A DNA stretch of 64,000 nt from Pseudovibrio sp. M1P-2-3 (lineage in GTDB: Bacteria; Pseudomonadota; Alphaproteobacteria; Rhizobiales; Stappiaceae), in the NCBI RefSeq assembly GCF_031501865.1, contig NZ_JARRCW010000001.1, positions 2,811,001-2,875,000 of the forward strand, read 5' to 3'. The notes below the pieces were generated by a model. It worked only from the letters and a program-made list of their open reading frames with translations. It was not told where the DNA came from and ran no database searches. Below, in pieces: positions 18,001 to 25,613 of this stretch. A program made the translations under genes and the position numbers. Numbering within the stretch: position 1 is the stretch's first letter; every line of letters begins with the position of its first letter.

Positions 18001-20317
18001 TTATCTTGCTATAGATATTCCAGCAATCCCGATACAGCAACTTTTGCAAGACTGGAAGCAGGCAACGGCTAAAATGTGGCCCTTATCTTCTTCTGCAAAA
18101 GCAAAGGTACGCAAGCGTTTGGAGGCATTTGCAAGTTCCCAACGGGCGGTGGAGCTTGAAGATCTTGACCACCTCCTGATCATGCAGCAAACTATCAGCG
18201 TATTAGACCAGCACCCCCTTAAACCACTCTACAGTGAGTGGAGAGGAGTTGACACTGATCTCGGCCAACTATCCGATTATTTGTCCAAGGCTGCCCATCT
18301 GCGCTCTCAAATTCTAAATTTGGGAATACCCGAGACAGGACGAGCAGGTTTAAAGAACCGCCTTCTCGAGTATTTCTCAAACCATCCCTTAAGGTCCGCG
18401 ATAAACGAAAAAGCAACAGAATTTCATTCTTGTTACATGCTCTTCCAAGACCGACTTGAGGTATTCTGCCGATTTGCTGGCCCGGCTCTTTTAAACTGCG
18501 AGGAACCAGACTTTATTGCTGTTCTTAAAGATACTCTGGCAGAGCTCGCCCGAAACAAATCTGAGTTGCAAGTATGGACAGAGTGGTGCTCTGTCAAAGA
18601 ACAAGCTCTCAACCATGGCCTCTCGCCCTTCATCCAAGCTGTGGAGAATGGCTGGGTCTCCCACGATAAACTGCAGGAGAGTTTTGAGGCAGCCTATGCA
18701 AACTGGTGGCTGCCTACGGCCATAGACCGCACTCCTGCACTACGCAAATTCAAGCGTTTCAACCACGAAGAACTTTTGCAAGAGTTTCGCAGGTTGGATG
18801 AGCAGGTACGAGCGATGTCTGCCTCCAAAGTGCAGCAGGCAATGGGTCATAACCTGCCTTTGATCCACGAGGTCGCGAAAAGCTCCGAGCTTGGACACCT
18901 CCGCCATCAGATGGGCCTTAAACGACCAAGTAAATCCATTCGGGACATGATATCCGGTATGCCAAGCACTTTCAGCCAGCTTGCTCCATGTCTTTTGATG
19001 TCCCCCCTTTCCATTTCCCAATACCTACCGGTGGATCACGCCCAGTTTGATGTGGTTATTTTCGATGAAGCCTCACAAATCACAACATGGGATGCTGTGG
19101 GGGCCATTGCACGGGCAAGGCAGACGATTATTGTCGGAGATCCGAAACAGCTTCCTCCGACCAATTTCTTTGGAAGAAACGAAGAGGAAGGCGAAGAAGA
19201 GCTGGAAGCGCATGAACGGGATTTGGAGAGTATTCTTGAGGAAGCTAAAGCCTCTGGATTGCCGCAGTTACAACTCAATTGGCATTATCGCAGTCGTCAC
19301 GAATCCCTGATCGCTTTTTCAAACTGGCATTACTATGGGAACAAATTGATCACCTTCCCGTCTCCCGTAACAACAGATAATGCTGTACGATTAGTACATA
19401 ACCCCGAAGCCTTTTATGATCGTGGTAAATCCCGCACCAACCCAACAGAAGCAAGAGAGGTCGTAAAAGCGGCCTCGGAGCGACTTAGAAGTTGGTTAAC
19501 CTTGCCACAAAATGAACGCCCATCACTTGGAATAATAACATTCAACCAAAAACAGCAGGACCTTATACAAGATCTGTTGGATGCTGAGTTACGAAGCTCC
19601 CCCGAACTGGAGTGGTACTTCCTTGAAGAAAGAGAAGAGCCTGTCATCGTTCGCAATCTCGAGAATGTTCAGGGAGAAGAACGGGATATTTTTATATTCT
19701 CAATCACTTTCGCACCCGATCAGGCCGGTAAACTCTCAATGTCCTTTGGCGCCCTCAATCAAGAAGGCGGTGAGCGGCGGTTGAATGTTGCCATTACAAG
19801 AGCCCGCGAAGAGCTGGTTATATACTCCGGTATTACAGCCGATAATATTGACCTCAGCCGAACAAGGGCCTTGGGTGTTCGCCATTTGAAGGCATTTCTC
19901 GACTATGCACAAAAAGGGGCTAAAGCCCTGCCAGCCACAGTTTCAGGTTCGATGGGCGGATATGACAGTCCCTTCGAAGAGGCAGTTGCCTCCACGCTTG
20001 AAAAACTTGGGTGGACAGTGGTGCCACAAGTTGGTGTTTCCGGATTCCGCATAGACCTTGGTGTGGTCCACCCCACAAAGCCAGGGGCATTCTTAGCTGG
20101 TATTGAATGTGACGGGGCAACCTATCACCGCTCAGCCACAGCCCGTGACCGAGACAAAGTTCGTGAGCAGGTTCTGCGCAACCTTGGGTGGGAGATCCTT
20201 CGTATCTGGTCTCCAGACTGGTGGTATGACAGCGAAAAAACCGCTCAAAGAATTCACAGTACACTCACCGAACTCTTGCAATGCAGTGAGGTTTCACAGG
20301 CGTTTGAGCAAGGCTAA
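15095..20317 (+). CDS. DUF4011 SF1 helicase with C-terminal Vsr/MTES_1575-like nuclease; candidate defence protein
   Basis: The 1740-residue protein begins with a beta-rich region (about 1-165). Next is a transglutaminase-like fold (about 180-270) in which the usual nucleophile segment is replaced by TPLDSSLL, so it looks catalytically dead. DUF4011 begins near residue 389 (VARWQNKLLDLSLRNRLLNF). A Upf1-like SF1 helicase core carries Walker A GPPGTGKS (about 695), motif II DEAS (about 1322), GDPKQLPP, a LNWHYRSRHE motif, NVQGEERD and NVAITRARE. The C-terminal 100 residues form a PD-(D/E)XK-like nuclease with FRIDLGV and GIECDGATYH, as in Vsr/MTES_1575 domains. The GTG start at 15095 has AAGGGG upstream. 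Related COG1112 helicases occur in anti-phage systems such as Mokosh. The gene stands alone with long flanks. A defence role is inference. Confidence 0.85.
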   Translation: MLDQITAPVKSVKPTVFIDAVVESTLHFAALQNSPSLFSSICLINSTPHSVFNITVELSFSPDFAIPKGFLVSQIEPFGQLELTDLFVHFDQNFWRNLGQNELGTACFRLLTDDGECIFEDFKKIDLLPRCHWGGFEAMGDLTASFVTSNDPALSSILQVASETLKKFGYPPALDGYRSEDPKLSYMLGASIWSAISAMGLLHTATPKNFVKNGQPVRLPSMIDNQGLVTPLDSSLLFASALEATGLNPLLLFTNTHCYCGFWLLDTGFSGAMEKDPLELRKALSARELIVFDPSFVSHWPAEPFPKAVIEAQKYLEENGEHSFVGAIDIAQARSYGIMPLEASNSSNPQPSEADDRQNANPLPLPKPPGYADLPIETIEVSTQSPKDRVARWQNKLLDLSLRNRLLNFKATKQTIPFFCADLSLLESQLTQNIKLQIKSFREKQRRGNTETKFDKIKARDALTRKELISSLEQAELSARTIELFRRAKSDINEGGTNTLFLAMGFLSWKRQADDEITYKAPLLLIPIKLERKSTTNRFSLEIHEDEVRFNDTLAEFLKRDFALQLPSFDKHLSNSEGTLDVPLILEMIRRVVRDISGFEVLEETALSTFSFAKYLMWQDMVARTKKLRQNRVVKHLIDNPDQAFESSSDTALPVASEIDRYYRPHDIVVPLPTDSSQLTAVMAAHEGKDFILVGPPGTGKSQTITNIIAQCLSHGKTVLFVAEKTAALDVVYRRLKENGLGNHCLELHSNKADRKQFLSQLKTAWDNTPPYDDEDWSLINEHLEIHRDHLNEYVETLHQKAPNGLSVFRALGLSIKNADKALPKLDWEEDRTHSEAGMRLLRSIITDIARVHKHVTPIPALEYISITDWSVRWQEELLNRSRDLHEVTVNLEKFCLQFREASGVSQSTGLHRSGLQRLSQFAQAISSLNGENFSLIFEADFPALYKSAGSLEEQISRYRRAEQRLAAAYLAIDIPAIPIQQLLQDWKQATAKMWPLSSSAKAKVRKRLEAFASSQRAVELEDLDHLLIMQQTISVLDQHPLKPLYSEWRGVDTDLGQLSDYLSKAAHLRSQILNLGIPETGRAGLKNRLLEYFSNHPLRSAINEKATEFHSCYMLFQDRLEVFCRFAGPALLNCEEPDFIAVLKDTLAELARNKSELQVWTEWCSVKEQALNHGLSPFIQAVENGWVSHDKLQESFEAAYANWWLPTAIDRTPALRKFKRFNHEELLQEFRRLDEQVRAMSASKVQQAMGHNLPLIHEVAKSSELGHLRHQMGLKRPSKSIRDMISGMPSTFSQLAPCLLMSPLSISQYLPVDHAQFDVVIFDEASQITTWDAVGAIARARQTIIVGDPKQLPPTNFFGRNEEEGEEELEAHERDLESILEEAKASGLPQLQLNWHYRSRHESLIAFSNWHYYGNKLITFPSPVTTDNAVRLVHNPEAFYDRGKSRTNPTEAREVVKAASERLRSWLTLPQNERPSLGIITFNQKQQDLIQDLLDAELRSSPELEWYFLEEREEPVIVRNLENVQGEERDIFIFSITFAPDQAGKLSMSFGALNQEGGERRLNVAITRAREELVIYSGITADNIDLSRTRALGVRHLKAFLDYAQKGAKALPATVSGSMGGYDSPFEEAVASTLEKLGWTVVPQVGVSGFRIDLGVVHPTKPGAFLAGIECDGATYHRSATARDRDKVREQVLRNLGWEILRIWSPDWWYDSEKTAQRIHSTLTELLQCSEVSQAFEQG

Positions 20318-20387
20318 TCGGCTTGCTATTGGTTAACTCTAGCGATCTTGCAACGCATCGCCCGAAAGTGACTTCCGGTCGTCAGAT

Positions 20388-20447
20388 GGAGGCATGCTCA
20401 AAAACAACGGATTGAAGCGGTGAAATGTTCCAAAAAAGCATGCCTCC
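20388..20447. terminator. Long inverted repeat between the convergent helicase and tetR genes
   Basis: Two perfect 11-base arms (GGAGGCATGCT at 20388-20398 and AGCATGCCTCC at 20437-20447) flank a 38-base spacer. The position between two convergent stops suggests a bidirectional terminator, though the loop is long and there is no proper T tract after the arms. It could also be the remnant of a small palindromic element. Confidence 0.4.
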
Positions 20448-20538
20448 GCTTTGGCCGTGATGTGGTCTTTCCGAAACAAGTTTAGGTTATGGATTGCTCC
20501 GATTTCTAATTCAGACGATGCATTCACCAGTCACCTAT

Positions 20539-21090
20539 TTATCGTCGAACCGCATCAACTACCCGTTGTGAGAGCTCTTTATCGTCTGTCGCCCGTGCAA
20601 GGACAAGTGCTCCAACGAGCGTTGCAAGAATTTTTATTGCCTCAGCTTCTCCATCTCCATCTTGATTCAAGCTTTGACTGATAGCTTCAACAATAGCTTT
20701 GATATTTTTTGTGAAAACCGTTTGCACTTCGCTCCCGTGACGAGGGGCTTCTGCCGCCAGCGCGGCTATCGCGCATCCAAGTTCGACATGTTCTATGTGC
20801 TTCTCATTCAAATACCATTGCGCGATAGCTTTTTTAGGGTCTTCAACATTTTTGTTTTTGGGTCTGGACCATCCTTGAATTTTACTTTTGAAAGCATAAT
20901 CCGTTGCCTCTGCAATGAGTGCTTCCTTATTGGTGAACTGCTTATAAAATGCCCCGTTGGTCAGGCCAGAACTTTTCATTAGCCCAGCGATTCCAATACC
21001 ATCATAGCCATATTCACGAAACTTCTCACTAGCAATCTTAACGACACGTTCACGGTTAAGCGCAGCTTCTTCCTTTGAAGATCTCATCAT
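20539..21090 (-). CDS. TetR/AcrR-family transcriptional regulator
   Basis: The 183-residue protein has a TetR-type helix-turn-helix in the first 55 residues (RVVKIASEKFREYGYDGIGIAGLMKSSGLTNGAFYKQFTNKEAL, read in pieces), then a C-terminal ligand-binding helical domain resembling TetR_C family members. The start at 21090 is placed at the first of two adjacent ATG codons behind AGAGAG; a GTG or ATG further upstream would add 12 residues that look untranslated. It is divergent from the thiolase operon. Two near-identical 16-base palindromes lie in the intergenic space, so it most likely represses both itself and the operon. The ligand is probably an acyl-CoA or related metabolite, which is inference. 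Confidence 0.88.
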   Translation of the reverse strand: MMRSSKEEAALNRERVVKIASEKFREYGYDGIGIAGLMKSSGLTNGAFYKQFTNKEALIAEATDYAFKSKIQGWSRPKNKNVEDPKKAIAQWYLNEKHIEHVELGCAIAALAAEAPRHGSEVQTVFTKNIKAIVEAISQSLNQDGDGEAEAIKILATLVGALVLARATDDKELSQRVVDAVRR

Positions 21091-21114
21091 TATTCTCTCT
21101 GTTCGACCAACTAG

Positions 21115-21130
21115 GATTATAGTCATAATC
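21115..21130. promoter_or_regulatory. TetR-family operator 1 (palindrome)
   Basis: GATTATAGTCATAATC is an inverted repeat with perfect 6-base arms and a 4-base centre. It lies 24 bases before the tetR start. Confidence 0.65.
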
Positions 21131-21136
21131 TTTTTA

Positions 21137-21164
21137 TTGACAATAAAGATTATGATCGTAATCT
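21137..21164 (+). promoter_or_regulatory. Sigma-70-like promoter of the thiolase operon
   Basis: TTGACA at 21137-21142 and TAATCT at 21159-21164 are 16 bases apart. The -10 overlaps operator 2, which fits repression by the adjacent TetR protein. Confidence 0.5.
21148..21163. promoter_or_regulatory. TetR-family operator 2 (palindrome)
   Basis: GATTATGATCGTAATC matches operator 1 at 13 of 16 positions and starts 33 bases from it, about three helical turns. It covers the likely -10 of the thiolase operon. Confidence 0.65.
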
Positions 21165-21195
21165 ATATTGAGTTTTGTTAGGAGATTCGAAGCCA

Positions 21196-22380
21196 ATGCA
21201 AACAAGTTCTGTCGTTATCTGCACCGCCAAACGTACTCCCTTGGGTGCTTTTCTTGGCTCCTTTTCCAACATGCAAGCCCATCAGCTGGGCGCTGCAGCC
21301 ATAGCGGCCTGCCTCACAGAACCCAAAGTCGATCCAATGCAAATATCCGAAGTTCTTATGGGCTGTGTGCTGAGTGCAGGACAAGGACAAGCCCCAGCAC
21401 GACAAGCCGTCCGCAAGGCCGGGCTACCCGATAGTATCGGAGCCACGACAATCAATAAGGTCTGCGGTTCGGGCATGAAGGCGGTTATGCTTGCCCATGA
21501 CCTCCTTTTAGCTGGCAATGACGGAGTAATTATCGCAGGCGGCATGGAGTCTATGTCAGCTGCCCCCCACCTACTCCCTCACCTGCGTTTGGGGAAGAAG
21601 ACAGGAAGCGCTGAAGTTCTTGACCATATGCTCACCGATGGACTTGAAGACGCCTATGACAAAGGGCGCCCAATGGGTGAATTCGGCGAAGCTACTGCTG
21701 CCAAGTATGGGTTTGATCGCACCTCTCAAGATCAATACGCTACCGAGACTTTACGAAGAGCCCAATATGCAGTGAGCGAAGGGGCCTTCGATAATGAATG
21801 TACACCAGTTACAGTGAGTACACGCAAGGGTGACATTATAGTCAATCGGGATGAGCGCCCCCACCAGATCAACCCTGTCAAAATTCCGGAACTCAAAGCA
21901 GCATTCGGAAAAAACGGTACAATAACACCTGCCAGTTCCTCTGCAAACGCAGACGGCGCTGCTGCGCTGCTGCTGGCGCGTGAAGAAACAGCTTTGCGTG
22001 ATGGATTGCCAATTCTAGCGCGTATTGTTGGACATGCGGGCCATAGTCAAGACCCCGCATGGTTTACGACTGCGCCCATTCCGGCCATTTCCAAGCTCCT
22101 GAAAGAAGTTGGCTGGCAAGTATCAGATGTGGATCTATTTGAAATTAATGAGGCCTTTGCAGTGGTTGCCATGGCCGCGGCTAAAGAGCTTCATATTCCC
22201 AGAGAAAAGCTAAATGTAAATGGCGGCGCCTGTGCTCTGGGACACCCCATTGGCGCAAGTGGCGCTCGTATCATCACAACCCTTGTTTATGCCTTGAAAC
22301 ACCGCGGATTAAAGCGCGGTGTGGCGTCCTTGTGTATCGGAGGTGGCGAGGCCACCGCAATTGCTATGGAGATCGTTTAA
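21196..22380 (+). CDS. Thiolase (acetyl-CoA C-acyltransferase)
   Basis: The 394-residue protein shows all thiolase signatures. The acylated Cys sits in INKVCGSG (about residue 90). The GGMESMS segment follows. The catalytic His lies in NGGACALGHPIGASGARI, and the proton-relay Cys in CIGGGEATA. It condenses two acetyl-CoA or cleaves 3-ketoacyl-CoA in the cytoplasm. The ATG at 21196 follows AGGAG. It is the first gene of a tight four-gene operon with a PaaI-type thioesterase, an MFS transporter and an alpha/beta hydrolase, under the divergent TetR regulator. Whether it serves degradation or acetoacetyl-CoA synthesis cannot be decided from sequence. Confidence 0.92.
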   Translation: MQTSSVVICTAKRTPLGAFLGSFSNMQAHQLGAAAIAACLTEPKVDPMQISEVLMGCVLSAGQGQAPARQAVRKAGLPDSIGATTINKVCGSGMKAVMLAHDLLLAGNDGVIIAGGMESMSAAPHLLPHLRLGKKTGSAEVLDHMLTDGLEDAYDKGRPMGEFGEATAAKYGFDRTSQDQYATETLRRAQYAVSEGAFDNECTPVTVSTRKGDIIVNRDERPHQINPVKIPELKAAFGKNGTITPASSSANADGAAALLLAREETALRDGLPILARIVGHAGHSQDPAWFTTAPIPAISKLLKEVGWQVSDVDLFEINEAFAVVAMAAAKELHIPREKLNVNGGACALGHPIGASGARIITTLVYALKHRGLKRGVASLCIGGGEATAIAMEIV

Positions 22381-22901
22381 TGTCAGTTGCACAAAAGAAA
22401 CCGGAAACATCTATCGTTCCTCCTCCCGATTTTAATTTTGGTCTGGCAACGGCACAACAAGCCGCAGGTCTTACAGGCCTTCAGTTTCTTCAGTCTATAC
22501 TTACAGGCGAGATCCCCGCGCCGCCTGTTGCAAAGGCCACACAGCAGTGGATTCATGAGATCGGCGAAGGTTGGGCTGTCTTTCTTGGCAACCCGACGGA
22601 ACAATTCCTGAACCCTTTAGGGCTGGTGCATGGCGGCTGGGCCATGACACTGCTCGATTCTGTTTTAGGCTGTGCCATACAAACAACTCTTAATCCCGGA
22701 GAGACATTTGCCACTCATTCCACTGATGCAAAATTTATCAGGCCAATCTTTCCTCAGCTTGAACAGGTCAAGGCTTATGCAGAGGTCCAAAGCAGAGGAA
22801 AAAACATGGCGACGGCTACCGGACGCATTGAGAGCCTTGAAGGAAAATTGCTTGCCACGGGTACGACGTCTTGCTTCATTAGCAGGCTTTCCAAGGTATG
22901 A
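22380..22901 (+). CDS. PaaI-type hotdog-fold acyl-CoA thioesterase
   Basis: The 173-residue protein has the hotdog thioesterase pattern: NPLGLVHGGWAMTLLDSVLGCA, where the HGG segment starts the long central helix, followed by TDAKFIRPI and the C-terminal beta strand KNMATATGRIESLEGKLLATGTTSCFI. Such enzymes hydrolyse acyl- or aryl-CoA thioesters. Its start codon overlaps the thiolase stop by one base (TAATG), showing translational coupling. Its own stop overlaps the next start (ATGA). The substrate is unknown; the neighbours suggest it releases CoA from an intermediate of the thiolase-linked pathway. Confidence 0.88.
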   Translation: MSVAQKKPETSIVPPPDFNFGLATAQQAAGLTGLQFLQSILTGEIPAPPVAKATQQWIHEIGEGWAVFLGNPTEQFLNPLGLVHGGWAMTLLDSVLGCAIQTTLNPGETFATHSTDAKFIRPIFPQLEQVKAYAEVQSRGKNMATATGRIESLEGKLLATGTTSCFISRLSKV

Positions 22902-24064
22902 GATCACTTGCACTTCTCCTTTGCCCTTTTGCCTTTACTACTGGGGCGTTCGTGTTTGCGGGCTTGCTGACACCTATCTCTGAAGAATTGGCGGTCTCGT
23001 TGGGGGCCGCCGCCGCTTTGCAAGCCATCTTTGCTTTAACCTGCGCGTTGGCGGGGCCGTTTCTTGCCTATTTCACGCGCTCAATTGCCCCTAGAACTCT
23101 AATTCTCACCATACTCGCCACTATGGTTGTGTTGAATGGGGCCTCCAGCATAGCGCCAAGTTTCTCGAACCTGTTCATACTGCGCCTGTTAACGGGTGGC
23201 ATTGGATCCATTGCCTTGCCACTTGCAACAACACTTGCTGTTATGAACGGCAGACCGGAGGAACGGGCCAAATCCGTCGCACTAGTTTATGCTGGTATTC
23301 CTTTGGCATTAATTCTTGGTATTCCCGCAGGCTCCCTTATTGGCGATATGTTTGGCTGGCGGGCGAGCTTTGGGCTTGCGGCGGCTTTTTGCGCAATGGC
23401 GTGGCTGTTTGTCTTCCTCTTCGTTCCACCTGTAAAGGCGCTAGGGAACGTGGCGAGCACTGGGAAAGGGCTTGGAGCCCTTGCCCCCTCCCTCTACATA
23501 TATTTTGCAATAACGTTTATCAGTTCCGCCGCTTTCTTCACCCTTGTTGGCCTGATAGGGCCGACGGTTCGCCTGCTCACCGGTTTTTCCAGTGGCGGAG
23601 TTGCCGCAATACAGCTTCTGGCGGGCATAAGCGCTTTGATCGGCATTCGCGGTGCAGCCAAGCTTTCAAGCTTTGGCGCCCCCTATAAGGTGCCCGCGTA
23701 CTTTGCCCTTATGATACTGGCACTACTTGTCATTGTTCCTTCCCTCAGTTGGCACAGAGCAGAAACAGTTGGGCTCATAGTTACCGTGATAAGTGTGCTT
23801 GCTGGACCTGCTTCACAATTTGCCATTGGCCTGACAATGCAAACCCAAATCGCTCAATCCGTCTCCCGCGAGGCCACCTTGGCTTTTTCGGTAAACACCT
23901 CATTCACTTACCTAGGGCAGGGTTTGGGCATTATTTTGGGTGGTGTTGCGGCGGACCTTTGGGGAATTGAGAGAGCTCCCCTCATGGGCATCGCACTTGC
24001 CGCTATTGGTCTGCTTCTTTCTCTCACTCTTCGCCATTCTCGCACTCAACCTGCTGTTGTATAA
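22898..24064 (+). CDS. MFS transporter
   Basis: The 388-residue protein is made of about 12 hydrophobic helices with the arrangement of major facilitator superfamily members, most like the DHA1 (drug:H+ antiporter) type. A GRPEERAKSVAL loop lies between helices 4 and 5, and LILGIPAGSLIGDMFGWRASF matches the family's helix 5 motif. It starts in an ATGA overlap with the thioesterase gene. Location in a TetR-controlled operon with thiolase and hydrolases suggests uptake or efflux of the pathway's substrate or product. The transport direction cannot be read from sequence. Confidence 0.87.
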   Translation: MRSLALLLCPFAFTTGAFVFAGLLTPISEELAVSLGAAAALQAIFALTCALAGPFLAYFTRSIAPRTLILTILATMVVLNGASSIAPSFSNLFILRLLTGGIGSIALPLATTLAVMNGRPEERAKSVALVYAGIPLALILGIPAGSLIGDMFGWRASFGLAAAFCAMAWLFVFLFVPPVKALGNVASTGKGLGALAPSLYIYFAITFISSAAFFTLVGLIGPTVRLLTGFSSGGVAAIQLLAGISALIGIRGAAKLSSFGAPYKVPAYFALMILALLVIVPSLSWHRAETVGLIVTVISVLAGPASQFAIGLTMQTQIAQSVSREATLAFSVNTSFTYLGQGLGIILGGVAADLWGIERAPLMGIALAAIGLLLSLTLRHSRTQPAVV

Positions 24065-24074
24065 GGCATATTTT

Positions 24075-24944
24075 ATGTTAACACAAAACACACCAACAAC
24101 TTTGGACCAATTTGAGGCCAAGGTGGACCACCACTTTGCTAAAGGAGATGGAACGTCCATTCACTATGCCAGCCTCGGGGATGGGCCCTTGATCGTTTTC
24201 CTGCATGGCTTCCCAGACCACTGGTTAACATGGTGGAAGCAAATGGATGCGCTTTCCCAAAACTACCAAACGGCTGCACTGGATATGCGAGGCTATAACC
24301 TGAGTGCTCAACCAGATGCACTTGAAAGTTATGCTGCCGGGCATCTGGTTCAGGACGTGCTCAGTGTCATAGAGCATTGTGGTCACAAACAGGCGATTGT
24401 CGTCGGGCATGACTGGGGCGGCCATGTTGCATGGCAGCTTGCCATGACGAGGCCGGAATACCTTTCCAAACTTGCCATCGTCAACATGCCTCACCCTTGG
24501 GCCATTTACCGCGAGTTGGCAAATAATCCAGATCAACAGCAAGCAAGTGCATATGTGCGTTTGTTCCAACAGGAGCAGGCACATCTGGGCCTCGATTTCA
24601 GCCAGTTATCAACTTGGATAAAAGATCCGGAGTTTAAAGAAAGGCATCTGCTGGCCATGTCCCGCTCAAACCCAAATGCTATGCTGAACTACTACCGCAA
24701 GTGTTTCCCTGCCCCGCCCTATGAGGAAAAGACAGAACCGCCGCAGTCGGTTCTCTCGCCAACTCTGGTCATCCATGGTCTGGAAGACCCTTATGCCCTG
24801 CCCAGCGGGCTTAACGGGCTCTGGCAGTGGGTGAATGCTCCGCTGACACTCAAAACCCTGCCCAATGTCGGGCATTTTGTGCAACAAGATGCCCCCGATG
24901 AGCTGACAAAAATTCTATCGGTTTGGCTGGAGAGCGAGGACTGA
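24075..24944 (+). CDS. Alpha/beta hydrolase, epoxide hydrolase/haloalkane dehalogenase-like
   Basis: The 289-residue protein has an oxyanion-hole segment FLHGFPDHWLTWW, the nucleophile elbow VGHDWGGH with Asp as nucleophile (about residue 116), a cap domain, and a late LPNVGHFVQQD carrying the catalytic His. An Asp nucleophile with HGFP is the pattern of epoxide hydrolases and haloacid/haloalkane dehalogenases rather than serine esterases. The ATG at 24075 lies 10 bases after the MFS stop; the longer open frame into the MFS gene is not used. It is the last gene of the TetR-linked operon. Confidence 0.85.
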   Translation: MLTQNTPTTLDQFEAKVDHHFAKGDGTSIHYASLGDGPLIVFLHGFPDHWLTWWKQMDALSQNYQTAALDMRGYNLSAQPDALESYAAGHLVQDVLSVIEHCGHKQAIVVGHDWGGHVAWQLAMTRPEYLSKLAIVNMPHPWAIYRELANNPDQQQASAYVRLFQQEQAHLGLDFSQLSTWIKDPEFKERHLLAMSRSNPNAMLNYYRKCFPAPPYEEKTEPPQSVLSPTLVIHGLEDPYALPSGLNGLWQWVNAPLTLKTLPNVGHFVQQDAPDELTKILSVWLESED

Positions 24945-25009
24945 GGCCTTCCTGCCACAAAATCTTTCCATAACCCCATAGATTCAACAGGTGATAGTGC
25001 CTCATAACT

Positions 25010-25037
25010 TGACTTTTATCTTCATATTTAAATATGA
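25010..25037 (+). promoter_or_regulatory. RirA-like iron box and overlapping palindrome upstream of the heme monooxygenase
   Basis: TGA-CTTTTATCT-TCA at 25010-25024 fits the IRO/RirA consensus TGA-N9-TCA. It runs directly into a perfect 16-base palindrome TCATATTTAAATATGA (25022-25037). A TTGACT at 25009-25014 could be the -35. Two similar boxes precede the adjacent receptor gene, which makes chance less likely. Confidence 0.55.
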
Positions 25038-25071
25038 GATACATACTCAAGTTAATAAATAAGGACCGACA

Positions 25072-25383
25072 ATGTATATTGCCATGAATCGCTTTAAAGT
25101 TGTGCGTGGATCTGAGAAAGAGTTTGAAGCCATCTGGGATAACCGGGAGCGCTTACTCTCTCAGGTTCCCGGCTACAAAAAATTTCAAATGCTGAAAGGT
25201 GGAGAGGCCGAAGACCATACCTTGTATGCCTCCCACACCACTTGGGAGAGCGAAGAAGCCTTTATTGGCTGGACCAAATCCGACGAGTTTATCCGCTCCC
25301 ATAAAGTCGCCCGGACCCGAGCACACATCTATCTTGAAGGCCCTCATTTTGAAGGCTTTGATATTATTATGAGTGAAGCTTAA
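25072..25383 (+). CDS. hmuQ: Heme-degrading monooxygenase (HmuQ/IsdG-like, ABM fold)
   Basis: The 103-residue protein is an antibiotic-biosynthesis-monooxygenase fold member: MYIAMNRFKVVRGSEKEFE, VPGYKKFQML and EDHTLYASHTTWES form the ferredoxin-like strands, and a C-terminal GPHFEGFDII follows. From memory this matches rhizobial HmuQ/HmuD heme oxygenases, which open heme to release iron. HmuQ-like proteins commonly sit with heme uptake genes, and a TonB-dependent heme-type receptor follows here. The ATG at 25072 has AAGGA before it. A RirA-like box upstream suggests expression under iron limitation. The heme-cleaving activity itself is inferred from family and context. Confidence 0.72.
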   Translation: MYIAMNRFKVVRGSEKEFEAIWDNRERLLSQVPGYKKFQMLKGGEAEDHTLYASHTTWESEEAFIGWTKSDEFIRSHKVARTRAHIYLEGPHFEGFDIIMSEA

Positions 25384-25437
25384 CCTCCTCCCCCACCGTT
25401 TGTAGGGAAGGTCTTCCTTCACTCACCGTCTTTTTAG

Positions 25438-25466
25438 AGGGCATGCTAAGGCATGCCCTTTTCTTT
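25438..25466 (+). terminator. Rho-independent terminator of the heme monooxygenase gene
   Basis: A perfect 9-bp stem AGGGCATGC / GCATGCCCT with a 4-base loop is followed by TTTTCTTT. Confidence 0.85.
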
Positions 25467-25511
25467 CCCACCTGCCAATTCCCTAACGTAAACGTCACTA
25501 TCCACATAATA

Positions 25512-25551
25512 TGAAGTTAATCCTCAGATTTAAACTTGAAGATTATCCTCA
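25512..25551 (+). promoter_or_regulatory. Two RirA-like iron boxes upstream of the TonB-dependent receptor
   Basis: TGA-AGTTAATCC-TCA (25512-25526) and TGA-AGATTATCC-TCA (25537-25551) are near-identical TGA-N9-TCA boxes whose starts are 25 bases apart. They match the rhizobial iron-responsive operator bound by RirA. Confidence 0.6.
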
Positions 25552-25613
25552 GGAATAATACCCCCACCCTTACATTACGAATTAATAACTAATCAAAGTA
25601 AGTGGGGCCATTT

